A stretch of 33,940 nucleotides of DNA, taken from the NCBI RefSeq assembly GCF_016658545.1, contig NZ_JACVZC010000063.1, forward strand, positions 1 to 33,940. The letters are read 5' to 3'. This stretch comes from Pseudomonas sp. S37. GTDB lineage: Bacteria > Pseudomonadota > Gammaproteobacteria > Pseudomonadales > Pseudomonadaceae. The notes below the pieces were generated by a model. It ran no database searches, had not been told where the DNA came from, and worked only from the letters and a program-made list of their open reading frames with translations. Made by a program: the position numbers and the translations under genes. This document shows, in pieces, positions 24,276 through 31,718 of this stretch. Position 1 is the first letter of the stretch. Every line of letters starts with the position of its first letter.

Positions 24276-24295
24276 CATATACCGGGAGGTATATG
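24276..24295. promoter_or_regulatory. 20-bp palindromic box upstream of the EutH-like gene (copy 2)
   Basis: Read on the minus strand, the box is CATATACCTCCCGGTATATG, a perfect 8-bp inverted repeat around 4 nt. It is followed by GA, four bases and CCCGCA, as at copy 1, then GCATAGCTT as a possible -10. The centre is 137 nt before the start codon. It matches the box before the SDR gene in 16 of 20 positions, with all but one difference in the central four bases. Confidence 0.68.
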
Positions 24296-24308
24296 CAGCG
24301 CTGTATCT

Positions 24309-24394
24309 GTGTAGGAGCGGCTTTAGCCGCGAACACCGGCAAAGCCGGTGCCATATATCGCGTTGGGTTCTTCGCGGGTAAACCCGCTCCCACA
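24309..24394. repeat. BIME with unlike arms
   Basis: The left arm GTAGGAGCGGCTTTAGCCGC and right arm GCGGGTAAACCCGCTCCCAC differ in their stem pairs (GGCTTTAGCC against GGGTAAACCC), around the usual ACACCGGCAAAGCCGGTGCCAT. It lies between the permease stop and the EutH-gene promoter. Confidence 0.88.
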
Positions 24395-24410
24395 GGGAGA
24401 TGTAGTCTGC

Positions 24411-25814
24411 TCAGGGGTGTACTACGCGCCGGCGGTAGGCCAGCAACAGGAACACAAACCACAACGGCATCACGCACAGCGCCAGCCGGGTATCCGGTTG
24501 CAGCGCCAGCAGCACCAGCACGAAACCAAGAAAGCCCAGGGTCACTACCGCCGTCACCACCCCGCCCGGCAACTTGAACTGCGAGGCCTGGTGCGCGGCC
24601 GGGTTGCGCTTGCGGTAGGCAAGGTACGCGGCCAGGATCATCGACCAGGTGAAGATCACCAGAATCGCCGACACCGTCGAGATCAACGTGAACACCGTCA
24701 TCACCTCGGGAATGATGAACAACAGGCTCAACCCGATCAGCATGCACACCCCGGAAAACAGCAGGCTGTACAGCGGCACGCTCAGGCTCGACAGCCTGGC
24801 AAAAATGCCCGGAGCGTTGCGCCGTTCGGCCAGGCCGAACAACATCCGGCAGCCGGAATACACCCCACTGTTGGCCGACGACGCCGCCGAAGTCAGCACC
24901 ACGAAGTTGATCATGCCCGCCGCCGCCGGAAAACCCGCCAGCAGGAACAGCTCGACGAAGGGGCTGCGGTTGGCCGGCACCTCGGCCCACGACACCACGC
25001 TGATGATGCACACCAGCGCCAGAATGTAGAACAGCAGGATGCGCAGCGGGATGGTGTTGATCGCCTTGGGCAGCGAACGGTGCGGGTTCTTCGCCTCGGC
25101 CGCCGTGGTACCGATCAGCTCGGTACCGGCAAACGAGAACACGGCAATCTGGAACCCGGCAAAAAAGCCGCTGATGCCATGCGGCAATACCGCGCCGGGT
25201 GCGACCACGTTGGACAACGAGGCCACCACGCCGTTGGGCGAGGTGTAGGACGTGGCGATCATCACTGCCGCCGTGATGATCAACAGGACGATGGCGACGA
25301 TCTTGATGATGCCGAACCAGAACTCAACCTCGCCAAAAATCCGCACCGCCAGCATGTTCAGCCCCAGCAGCACGAACAGGGTCAAGAACGCCGGCATCCA
25401 GGCCGGTACATCGGGGTACCAGTACTGAAAGAACCCGGCCACCACGACCACATCGCCGACCACCGCCACGCTCCAGCTCAGCCAGTACGACCAGCTCAAT
25501 ACAAAGCCGGCACGCGGGCCCAGGTAATGGGCGACGATGTCGGCAAACGACTTGAAGCGCAGATCGGACAGCAGCAGCTCGCCCATGGCGCGCATGACGA
25601 AGAACACGAAGAAGCCGAGGATGGCGTAGACCAGCAGGATCGAGGTGCCGGACAGCGCGATCACCTTGCCCGAGCCCATGAACAGGCCGGTGCCGATGGC
25701 GCCACCGATGGAAATCAGCTGGATATGGCGGTTTTCCAGCGTGCGTTGCAGGTGCCCGTCACGGGCGGGCACTGCGGGTTTGCCTTGCTCAAGGCTTGCG
25801 GACATGTCTTGCAT
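24411..25814 (-). CDS. APC-superfamily amino-acid/amine permease (AAT family)
   Basis: A 467-residue secondary transporter with twelve predicted helices. The hallmark of the AAT group is visible: LENRHIQLISIGGAIGTGLF with GSGK next, then FSFAGTELIGTTAAEAKNP in the fifth to sixth helix region. Members import amino acids or GABA with protons. The first ATG has AGAGGT 6 nt upstream. It lies 75 bp downstream of the acetylpolyamine amidohydrolase gene with a strong hairpin between. It may therefore bring in an acetylated polyamine or a breakdown product such as GABA, which is an inference from context. Confidence 0.9.
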   Translation of the reverse strand: MQDMSASLEQGKPAVPARDGHLQRTLENRHIQLISIGGAIGTGLFMGSGKVIALSGTSILLVYAILGFFVFFVMRAMGELLLSDLRFKSFADIVAHYLGPRAGFVLSWSYWLSWSVAVVGDVVVVAGFFQYWYPDVPAWMPAFLTLFVLLGLNMLAVRIFGEVEFWFGIIKIVAIVLLIITAAVMIATSYTSPNGVVASLSNVVAPGAVLPHGISGFFAGFQIAVFSFAGTELIGTTAAEAKNPHRSLPKAINTIPLRILLFYILALVCIISVVSWAEVPANRSPFVELFLLAGFPAAAGMINFVVLTSAASSANSGVYSGCRMLFGLAERRNAPGIFARLSSLSVPLYSLLFSGVCMLIGLSLLFIIPEVMTVFTLISTVSAILVIFTWSMILAAYLAYRKRNPAAHQASQFKLPGGVVTAVVTLGFLGFVLVLLALQPDTRLALCVMPLWFVFLLLAYRRRVVHP

Positions 25815-25854
25815 GGGCGACCTCTTGTTATTGTTGGTCTGCTAGTCGTACTGC

Positions 25855-25877
25855 GCCGTGGCCCAACGGGCCACGGC
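25855..25877 (-). other. Intercistronic perfect hairpin
   Basis: GCCGTGGCCC-AAC-GGGCCACGGC is a perfect 10-bp stem with a 3-nt loop, 12 nt after the amidohydrolase stop (minus strand). No T tract follows, so partial termination, mRNA stabilisation or ribosome-site spacing are all possible. Confidence 0.6.
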
Positions 25878-25889
25878 CTGGCGCGCCGG

Positions 25890-26921
25890 TCAGCGCGCGT
25901 TTTCGAAGCCTTGCAGGGTGTTCACCGCGTTGATGCCGATTTCGTCGACCATGTAACCGCCTTCCATCACGAACAGGGTCGGGATGCCGGCACGGGCAAT
26001 TTCGGCGCCCATGCGCAGGAAGTCTTCACTGGTGAGCTTGAAGTGGCTGATGGGGTCGTCCTCGAAGGTATCGACACCCAGCGACACCACCAGGAATTCG
26101 GGCCGCTGCGCGACGATGCGCTTGAGTGCGTCTTGCAGCGCCAGCTGGTACTGCGCCCAGACTGTGCCCTTGCCCAGCGGATAGTTGGCAGTGAAGCCCT
26201 CGCCCGCCGCTACGCCCTGTTCATGGGCATAACCGGAAAAGTATGGGTAGGACACATGCGGGTCACCATGCAGCGAAGCGAAGAACACATCGGGGCGGTC
26301 GTAGAAGATGTTCTGCGTGCCGTTGCCGTGGTGGAAGTCCACGTCCAGCACGGCCACGCGTCTGGCGCCCTGGTTCAGGCAGCGCTCGGCGGCGATGGCG
26401 GCGTTGTTCAGGTAGCAATAGCCGCCCATGTACTCGCGTGCAGCGTGGTGCCCTGGTGGGCGGCACAGGGCAAAGGCACTGTCGGCGCCATCGATGATCC
26501 GCTGCATGCCGGTGAGCGCGACGTTGGCGCTGCTGCGCACGGCTTCCCAGGTGCCAGCGGTGATCGGCGCACCGGCGTCCATGGCATAGAAGCCCAGCTT
26601 GCCATCGATGAAACCGGGCTCACGGTCGATGGCCAGGTCGCGCACCGGCCACACCAGGGGCAACGCATCGTGGGTCTTGCCGGTGGCAGCCCATTCCGAC
26701 CAGGCATTTTCCAGGAAGCTCACATAGCGCTCGCTGTGCGCCGCCACGTAGCAGGCGCGGTCGAAGGCCTGTTCCGAAATCACATCACCCAGGCCGGTAC
26801 TTTGTACCCGGGCCAGCACGGTTTCAGCGCGCCGGGGGTTTTCGAACGAGGGCGTTATCGCGCCGTCCTTGAGTTCCGAGCCATGATGCAAGCGGTGGTT
26901 GTTGCTAAAGACTGTCAGCAC
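25890..26921 (-). CDS. Acetylpolyamine amidohydrolase (class II HDAC-like)
   Basis: A 343-residue zinc deacetylase that releases acetate from N-acetylated polyamines such as acetylputrescine or acetylcadaverine. The catalytic set of known acetylpolyamine amidohydrolases is present at the same numbers: H158 and H159 (PPGHHA), zinc ligands D195 and H197 (LDVDFHHGNG) and D284, and Y323 (EGGYMVDE). The GTG at 26921 is the likely start: AAGGA lies 7 nt before it and the protein then begins MLTVFSNNHRLHHG, as in Pseudomonas homologues (AphA/AphB). An in-frame TTG at 26939 is less likely. It is first in a two-gene unit with the permease and divergent from an Lrp/AsnC regulator. Confidence 0.93.
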   Translation of the reverse strand: MLTVFSNNHRLHHGSELKDGAITPSFENPRRAETVLARVQSTGLGDVISEQAFDRACYVAAHSERYVSFLENAWSEWAATGKTHDALPLVWPVRDLAIDREPGFIDGKLGFYAMDAGAPITAGTWEAVRSSANVALTGMQRIIDGADSAFALCRPPGHHAAREYMGGYCYLNNAAIAAERCLNQGARRVAVLDVDFHHGNGTQNIFYDRPDVFFASLHGDPHVSYPYFSGYAHEQGVAAGEGFTANYPLGKGTVWAQYQLALQDALKRIVAQRPEFLVVSLGVDTFEDDPISHFKLTSEDFLRMGAEIARAGIPTLFVMEGGYMVDEIGINAVNTLQGFENAR

Positions 26922-26941
26922 GCGAATGTCCTTTTTCAAGG

Positions 26942-26956
26942 GGTTACCGGATAACC
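26942..26956. promoter_or_regulatory. Small palindrome next to the amidohydrolase start
   Basis: GGTTA-CCGGA-TAACC is a perfect 5-bp inverted repeat 20 nt upstream of the GTG start at 26921. It is a possible operator for the Lrp/AsnC-type protein encoded divergently. Confidence 0.35.
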
Positions 26957-26993
26957 AATTTTCGCGACATGACGGTGAAATTGCTTTGCTTTA

Positions 26994-27020
26994 TGCTCAG
27001 CAGAACCGGATGCTTGAGCA
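26994..27020. promoter_or_regulatory. Putative Lrp/AsnC operator
   Basis: TGCTCA at 26994-26999 and TGAGCA at 27015-27020 are perfect inverted arms whose centres are 21 bp (two helical turns) apart, flanked by A+T-rich TTTA and AAATA. They lie 24 bp before the regulator gene and suit autoregulation plus control of the divergent amidohydrolase. Confidence 0.45.
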
Positions 27021-27044
27021 AAATATTCACAGGACTGCCCACTC

Positions 27045-27527
27045 ATGAGCAAAGCCTTTGCTATTGAAGAACTGGACGAAACCGACCGCGAGCTGCTGCG
27101 CCTGCTGCAAAACGACGGCACCCTGTCGAGCGCGGCGCTTGGCGAACGTTTGTCGATGACCGTGACGCCCTGCTGGCGGCGGCGCAAACGGCTGGAAGAG
27201 CTGGGCATCATCAAGGATTACCAGGCCAACCTTGACCGTCGAAAACTGGGCTACGACGTGATGGCGTTTGCCCAGGTGCGCTTCGGCAACCACTCGGCCG
27301 AAGCGCCGGACGAGTTCGAACAGGTGATCCTCAAGCTGCCGCAGGTGCTGTCGTGCCACAAGGTGACCGGCGAGGCTGACTATGTGCTGACGGTGTTGGC
27401 GACTGACCTGGAGAGTTATGGTCGGTTTGTCGAAGAGGTGTTGCGCAGGCAGCCCGGGATTGCCTCGATCCAGTCGAGCCTGGCGTTGCGCGAGGTGAAG
27501 GCGGTTTCGCGGATACCGGTATCCTGA
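27045..27527 (+). CDS. Lrp/AsnC-family transcriptional regulator
   Basis: A 160-residue regulator with an N-terminal HTH (about 8-60; LDETDRELLRLLQNDGTLSS, then RLSMTVTPCWRRRKRLEELGII) and a C-terminal RAM ligand domain (about 75-150; GEADYVLTVLATDLESYGRF). Such proteins sense amino acids or related compounds. It is divergent from the acetylpolyamine amidohydrolase-permease unit and is its likely local regulator. The start at 27045 is the only sensible ATG, although its ribosome site is weak. Confidence 0.92.
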   Translation: MSKAFAIEELDETDRELLRLLQNDGTLSSAALGERLSMTVTPCWRRRKRLEELGIIKDYQANLDRRKLGYDVMAFAQVRFGNHSAEAPDEFEQVILKLPQVLSCHKVTGEADYVLTVLATDLESYGRFVEEVLRRQPGIASIQSSLALREVKAVSRIPVS

Positions 27528-27548
27528 ATACTATGCGCGGTCTGCTTT

Positions 27549-27666
27549 GTGTAGGAGCGGCCTTGTGTCGCGATCGGGCTGCAGAGCAGCCCCCGCGATC
27601 CATGCAACAAAGCTGAAATTTTGGGGCTGCTTCGCAGCCCGATCGCGACACAAGGCCGCTCCTACA
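27549..27666. repeat. REP/BIME pair, GTAGGAGCGGCCTTGTGTCGCGA type
   Basis: Arms TGTAGGAGCGGCCTTGTGTC and GACACAAGGCCGCTCCTACA enclose GATCGGGCTGCAGAGCAGCCCC and its inverted partner. It lies between two convergent genes. The same family is seen at positions 1-110 and at the right edge. Confidence 0.92.
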
Positions 27667-27685
27667 TGAAACAGCATCCCGAGGT

Positions 27686-28597
27686 TCACTCCGGCAGGCT
27701 ATAGCGCTCAGCAAAGTACTGCCGGAAGAAGTCCACCGCCACCCGCACCTTGGCCGAACTGGCCAGCGGCGAGGTGTACACCGCCCAGATATCCGCCGGC
27801 TGGTGATAGTCCTCCAGCACCTGCACCAGCCGCCCGTCCTGCAGGCTGTCGTGCACATCCCACCACGAACGCAGCAGTATCCCGCGCCCGTCCAGGCACC
27901 ACTGGTGCGCCACTTCGCCATGGTTCGTAGACAAGCCGCCAGTCACCCGCACTCCCTCTTCACCGTCCGGCCCCATTAGCTGCCACACACCAAACGGGTG
28001 GTCGCGCTCCTTGATCACCAGGCAGTCGTGGCTGGCCAGCTCGCCCAGCACCTTGGGCGTGCCGCGCCGGGCCAGATACGCTGGCGCCGCGCACAACACA
28101 CGCCGGTTACGCGCCAGCGGCTTGGCGATCAGGTTGGGGGCAATGGCATTACCCACGCGGATATCCAGGTCGACGCCTTCGGCAATCAGGTCCACCAGGC
28201 GATCGTGCACGTCCAGGCGAATGTCCAGCCGCGGATAGCGCTCGGCCAGCTCCGACAACGCCGGCGCCACAAAGCGTCGCCCCAGGCCCAGGCTGCTGGC
28301 AATGCGCAACTGCCCGGCCGGCTCGCGGTGCTGGGCGCTGATGTCATCGCCCATGCGCTGCACCGCATCGAAAATCTGCAACGCCCACTGGTACACCCGC
28401 TCGCCCTCCTCGCTCACCGTCACCCGCCGGGTGGTGCGGTGCAGCAGGCGCACCTCCAGGGTTTGCTCCAGCATGCGAATGCGCTTGCTGATGTAGGCCG
28501 CCGACATGCCCAACTCGTCGGCCACGGCCGCGAAGCTGGCGCGCTTGGCCACCTGCAGGAAGATATTGAGGTCGTCGAGGCTGGGCAGATTATTCAC
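27686..28597 (-). CDS. dmlR: LysR-family regulator, DmlR/YeaT-like
   Basis: A 303-residue LysR regulator. The N-terminal HTH (about 6-65) reads ASFAAVADELGMSAAYISKR, then IRMLEQTLEVRLLHRTTRRV, and the effector domain runs to about 295. It is divergent from a tartrate/D-malate dehydrogenase gene, the same arrangement as dmlR-dmlA in E. coli, where DmlR activates D-malate use. The start is a GTG at 28597 with a weak GGA upstream. A 24-bp inverted repeat in the gap is a likely operator. The symbol rests on synteny as much as on sequence. Confidence 0.82.
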   Translation of the reverse strand: MNNLPSLDDLNIFLQVAKRASFAAVADELGMSAAYISKRIRMLEQTLEVRLLHRTTRRVTVSEEGERVYQWALQIFDAVQRMGDDISAQHREPAGQLRIASSLGLGRRFVAPALSELAERYPRLDIRLDVHDRLVDLIAEGVDLDIRVGNAIAPNLIAKPLARNRRVLCAAPAYLARRGTPKVLGELASHDCLVIKERDHPFGVWQLMGPDGEEGVRVTGGLSTNHGEVAHQWCLDGRGILLRSWWDVHDSLQDGRLVQVLEDYHQPADIWAVYTSPLASSAKVRVAVDFFRQYFAERYSLPE

Positions 28598-28621
28598 GTA
28601 TCGTGTTCCAAGAATCCATGA

Positions 28622-28645
28622 TTGGCCAGATTATCTCCAGGCCAA
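28622..28645. promoter_or_regulatory. Putative DmlR operator (TTGGCC-N12-GGCCAA)
   Basis: TTGGCC and GGCCAA are perfect 6-bp arms spaced by 12 nt, in the 97-bp divergent gap. They lie 25 bp from the regulator start and 49 bp from the dehydrogenase start. The spacing suits a LysR tetramer site. Confidence 0.5.
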
Positions 28646-28694
28646 GCCCTTATAGCATGGCCAGCACCTGTTCCCTAGACAACGAGTGCACCCC

Positions 28695-29786
28695 ATGAGC
28701 AAGACGTTCAGAATCGCGGCAATCCCCGGCGATGGCATCGGCAACGAAGTACTGCCAGAAGGCATTCGCGTAGTCGAAGCTGCAGCACGCAAGCACGGCC
28801 TGGACATCAGCTTCGAGTTCTTCGAGTGGGCCAGCTGCGACTACTACCTGGCCCACGGCAAGATGATGCCAGACGACTGGTTCGAGCAGCTCAAAGGCTT
28901 CGACGCCCTGTACTTCGGTGCCGTCGGCTGGCCAGACAAGGTACCGGACCACATCTCGCTGTGGGGTTCGCTGCTCAAGTTCCGTCGCGACTTCGACCAG
29001 TACGTGAACATCCGCCCGGTGCGCCTGTTCCCTGGTGTGCCGTGCCCGCTGGCCGGCCGTGAGCCAGGTGACATCGACTTCGTGGTCATCCGCGAAAATA
29101 CCGAAGGCGAATATTCGTCGCTGGGTGGGCGCATGTTCGAAGGCACCGAAAACGAGTTCGTACTGCAGGAGTCGGTGTTCACCCGCCGCGGCGTCGACCG
29201 CATCCTCAAGTACGCCTTCGACGTGGCCCAGACCCGCGAACGCAAGCACGTTACCTCGGCCACCAAGTCCAACGGCATGGCCGTGAGCATGCCGTACTGG
29301 GACGAGCGCACCGCGGCCATGGCGGCCAATTATCCGGACATCAGCTGGGACAAGCAGCACATCGATATCCTTTGCGCGCGCTTCGTGCTGCAGCCGGACC
29401 GCTTCGACGTGGTGGTGGCCTCCAACCTGTTCGGCGACATCCTTTCCGACCTCGGCCCGGCCTGCGCCGGCACCATCGGCATCGCGCCGTCGGCCAACCT
29501 CAACCCCGAGCGCAAATTCCCGTCGCTGTTCGAACCGGTACACGGCTCGGCGCCAGACATCTACGGCAAGAACATCGCCAACCCGATCGCGATGATCTGG
29601 TCGGGTGCACTGATGCTCGACTTCCTCGGCAATGACGGCGCCGACCCACGCTACCGCGCCGCCCACGACGACATCCTCAAGGCCATCGAGCAGGTCATCG
29701 CCGCCGGTGACGTAACCCGCGACATGGGTGGGCAGCAGTCCACCCAGCAAGTGGGCCAAGCCATCACCGCGCTGGTCGAAGCCTGA
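28695..29786 (+). CDS. dmlA: Tartrate / D-malate dehydrogenase (decarboxylating)
   Basis: A 363-residue enzyme of the isocitrate/isopropylmalate dehydrogenase superfamily that oxidises D-malate, and tartrate in P. putida TDH, with NAD+ and Mn2+. Seen in order: IAAIPGDGIGNEVLPEG, the family's VVIRENTEGEYSSLGGRMFEG substrate loop (residues V-V-I-R-E-N-T-E-G then Y-S-S), the ATKSNGMAVSM lysine region, FDVVVASNLFGDILSDLG with metal aspartates, and the FEPVHGSAPDI nucleotide loop. I chose the ATG at 28695; a GTG three codons earlier is possible. A strong stem-loop follows. Next to a carnitine monooxygenase, it may deal with malate of D configuration; it is otherwise named ttuC or tdh. Confidence 0.92.
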   Translation: MSKTFRIAAIPGDGIGNEVLPEGIRVVEAAARKHGLDISFEFFEWASCDYYLAHGKMMPDDWFEQLKGFDALYFGAVGWPDKVPDHISLWGSLLKFRRDFDQYVNIRPVRLFPGVPCPLAGREPGDIDFVVIRENTEGEYSSLGGRMFEGTENEFVLQESVFTRRGVDRILKYAFDVAQTRERKHVTSATKSNGMAVSMPYWDERTAAMAANYPDISWDKQHIDILCARFVLQPDRFDVVVASNLFGDILSDLGPACAGTIGIAPSANLNPERKFPSLFEPVHGSAPDIYGKNIANPIAMIWSGALMLDFLGNDGADPRYRAAHDDILKAIEQVIAAGDVTRDMGGQQSTQQVGQAITALVEA

Positions 29787-29791
29787 TGCTT

Positions 29792-29831
29792 AAGGGGCCG
29801 ATTGTCAGGACTGTCTGACAATCGGCCCCTT
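29792..29831 (+). terminator. Strong stem-loop after dmlA
   Basis: AAGGGGCCGATTGTCAG and its exact complement CTGACAATCGGCCCCTT give a 17-bp perfect stem with a 6-nt loop, five nt after the stop. The following tract (TGCCTCTTG) has few T residues, but the stem is strong enough to separate dmlA from the BCCT gene. Confidence 0.8.
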
Positions 29832-29863
29832 GCCTCTTGCGAGCGGCGTGGATTGTATGCAAA

Positions 29864-29906
29864 ATCTGTTAACCGTTAGATATCTGTTAAGCAATAGTTA
29901 ACAACC
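29864..29906 (+). promoter_or_regulatory. GTTAAC-repeat operator before the BCCT transporter gene
   Basis: ATCTGTTAACCGTTAGAT at 29864-29881 is followed by GTTAAGC at 29886 and GTTAACAACC at 29897. The first two GTTAA motifs are 18 nt apart, the same spacing as before cntA. The region is A+T-rich and 75 bp before the start codon. Confidence 0.55.
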
Positions 29907-29980
29907 AAGGAAGGAGTGGTACTGCAACACCCCGGAGCCTGCCGGGTACAACAAGTACGCCAACGTCCCAGGAGACGATG

Positions 29981-31579
29981 ATGTCGCACAAGAATAAAAA
30001 GATTGATGTGTTCCTGATTACCGTGAGCCTGATTGCCGTGCTGCTCACCGTGATCGGCCTTGCAGCCTTCCCCGCCCAGGCTGAAAGCGCTGCAAACCAG
30101 CTGTTCGAACTGTCCACCCGCACCTTCGGCACCAGCGTGCAGATTCTGGTGTTCGGTAGCACCCTGGCCGTGCTGTACCTGGCCTTCAGCAAATACGGCA
30201 ATATCCGCCTGGGCAGTGGCAAGCCTGAATACGCCACCGCCACCTGGGTGTTCATGTTCATCTGCGCCGGCATGGGTTCGTCGACCCTGTACTGGGGCGT
30301 GATGGAATGGGCCTACTACTACCAGACCCCAGGCCTGAACATCGCCGCCGCCACCCCCAAGGCGCTCGAGTACAGCGTCGGTTATTCGTTCTTCCACTGG
30401 GGTATCAGCGCTTGGTCGATCTACGCCCTGGCTTCGCTGGCCATGGCGTATCACTTCCATGTCCGCAAGAAGAGCGGCCTTAACCTGGCCTCGATCGTGG
30501 AAGCCGTGACCGGCTTCAAGGCCACCGGCCCGGTAGGCCGCAGCGTCGACCTGATCTTCCTGCTGACCATGATGGGTGCATTGACTGTTTCGCTGGCCCT
30601 GACCGCTTCTACCCTCACCCGTGGCCTGCATGACCTGACCGGCACCCCGGACACCTTCACCGTGCAACTGATGGTGATCGGTGGTGTGGCCGTGATGTTC
30701 TCGCTCAGCTCGTACATCGGTATCGATGGCGGCCTGCAGCGCCTGAGCAAGATGGTGTGCATTGGCGCGCTGGTATTTGCCGCCGTGGTCCTGCTGGTCG
30801 GCCCTACCCAGTTCACCATCAACAACACCGCCAACTCGATTGGCCTGATGATGCAGAACTACGTGCACATGAGCCTGTTCACCGACCCGGCCGGGGACGG
30901 TGCCTTCACCCGCAACTGGACGGTGTTCTACTGGCTGTGGTGGGTGTCGTACGCACCGGGCGTGGCCATGTTCGTGACCCGCGTGTCGCGTGGCCGGCAG
31001 ATCAAGGAAGTGGTCCTGGCCTTGCTGCTGGGCGGCAGCTTCGGTTGCTGGTTCTTCTTCGGCGCACTGGAAAGCTACAGCATGCACCAGTTCATCACGG
31101 GCGCAGTGGATGTACCGAAGATGCTCGCCGAACAAGGCGGTGAATCGGCGGTGACCCACCTGCTGCTGGCGTTGCCATGGGGCCAGCTGTTCCTCGGCGT
31201 GTACCTGTTCATCATGGCTATCTTCTGTGCTTCGCACATGGATGCCGCCGCCTACGCGGTGGCTGCCACCAGCACCCGCAACCTGCGTGAAGGCGACGAC
31301 CCGACGCCCACCCACCGCCTGTTCTGGTGCGTGGTGCTGACCCTGGTGCCGCTGGCCATGCTGTTCGCCAAAGCATCGCTGTCGACCATGAAGACGGCCG
31401 TGGTACTGACTGCGATTCCGTTCATGGTGATTCTGCTGGTCAAGATCTACGGCTTCTTCAAGTGGATGTTCGCCGACTACGGCCAGGTATCGGCCCATGT
31501 CATCGAGGAAGAGGCCGCGCGCCTGGCGGGCGAAGAACCCGCCGAGCACGCACCACGCAGTGCCGCTGCGGTGCACTGA
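29981..31579 (+). CDS. BCCT-family transporter (YeaV-like), probable carnitine/quaternary amine uptake
   Basis: A 532-residue transporter of the betaine/carnitine/choline family with about twelve helices. The family signature NWTVFYWLWWVSYAPGVAMF lies around the eighth helix, followed by VTRVSRGRQIKE. CAGMGSSTLYWGVMEW marks the third to fourth helix aromatic region. It lacks a long C-terminal osmosensing tail, which suggests nutrient uptake rather than osmoprotection. I took the second ATG (29981), 6 nt after GGAG; 29978 is the alternative. Its place upstream of cntAB makes L-carnitine or a related betaine the likely substrate, as at E. coli yeaV-yeaW-yeaX. Confidence 0.92.
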   Translation: MSHKNKKIDVFLITVSLIAVLLTVIGLAAFPAQAESAANQLFELSTRTFGTSVQILVFGSTLAVLYLAFSKYGNIRLGSGKPEYATATWVFMFICAGMGSSTLYWGVMEWAYYYQTPGLNIAAATPKALEYSVGYSFFHWGISAWSIYALASLAMAYHFHVRKKSGLNLASIVEAVTGFKATGPVGRSVDLIFLLTMMGALTVSLALTASTLTRGLHDLTGTPDTFTVQLMVIGGVAVMFSLSSYIGIDGGLQRLSKMVCIGALVFAAVVLLVGPTQFTINNTANSIGLMMQNYVHMSLFTDPAGDGAFTRNWTVFYWLWWVSYAPGVAMFVTRVSRGRQIKEVVLALLLGGSFGCWFFFGALESYSMHQFITGAVDVPKMLAEQGGESAVTHLLLALPWGQLFLGVYLFIMAIFCASHMDAAAYAVAATSTRNLREGDDPTPTHRLFWCVVLTLVPLAMLFAKASLSTMKTAVVLTAIPFMVILLVKIYGFFKWMFADYGQVSAHVIEEEAARLAGEEPAEHAPRSAAAVH

Positions 31580-31608
31580 TCCACCTGCACTGACCGACGT
31601 TGTAGAAA

Positions 31609-31650
31609 GGGGCTGCCGGGCAGCCCCGCTGGATGGCTGCAAATTTTTTT
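31609..31650 (+). terminator. Terminator-like hairpin after the BCCT gene
   Basis: GGGGCTGCC-G-GGCAGCCCC (31609-31627) makes a compact stem; a run of seven T residues follows at 31644-31650, 16 nt away. The gap is longer than in standard terminators, so read-through into cntA is possible. Confidence 0.5.
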
Positions 31651-31655
31651 GCCTG

Positions 31656-31684
31656 ATCTGTTAACCAACAGATACGCGTTAACC
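31656..31684 (+). promoter_or_regulatory. GTTAAC-repeat operator before cntA
   Basis: ATCTGTT-AACC-AACAGAT at 31656-31673 is a perfect 7-bp inverted repeat, and GTTAACC recurs at 31660 and 31678 (18-nt spacing). The promoter of the BCCT gene carries a very similar ATCTGTTAACC element, also with a second GTTAA 18 nt on. It lies about 35 bp before the cntA start. Confidence 0.6.
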
Positions 31685-31718
31685 AACAACTATAAACCGA
31701 GCTTGTGAGACCCCTGTC

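Noticed and set aside
15876..24394. A CRISPR array or other regularly spaced repeat system
   Set aside because: The recurrent units are widely separated, inverted and intergenic, with REP hallmarks. There are no short regular spacers and no cas genes.
24348..26954. An 868-codon open frame opposite the permease and deacetylase genes
   Set aside because: It is rich in His, Arg, Gln and Gly with no domain pattern, as expected for the complement of high-G+C coding sequence. The minus-strand genes have clear catalytic and membrane motifs.
29876..31642. A 588-codon open frame opposite the BCCT transporter gene
   Set aside because: Its composition (His/Gln/Arg-rich) is that of an antisense shadow, and the plus-strand protein carries the BCCT signature.
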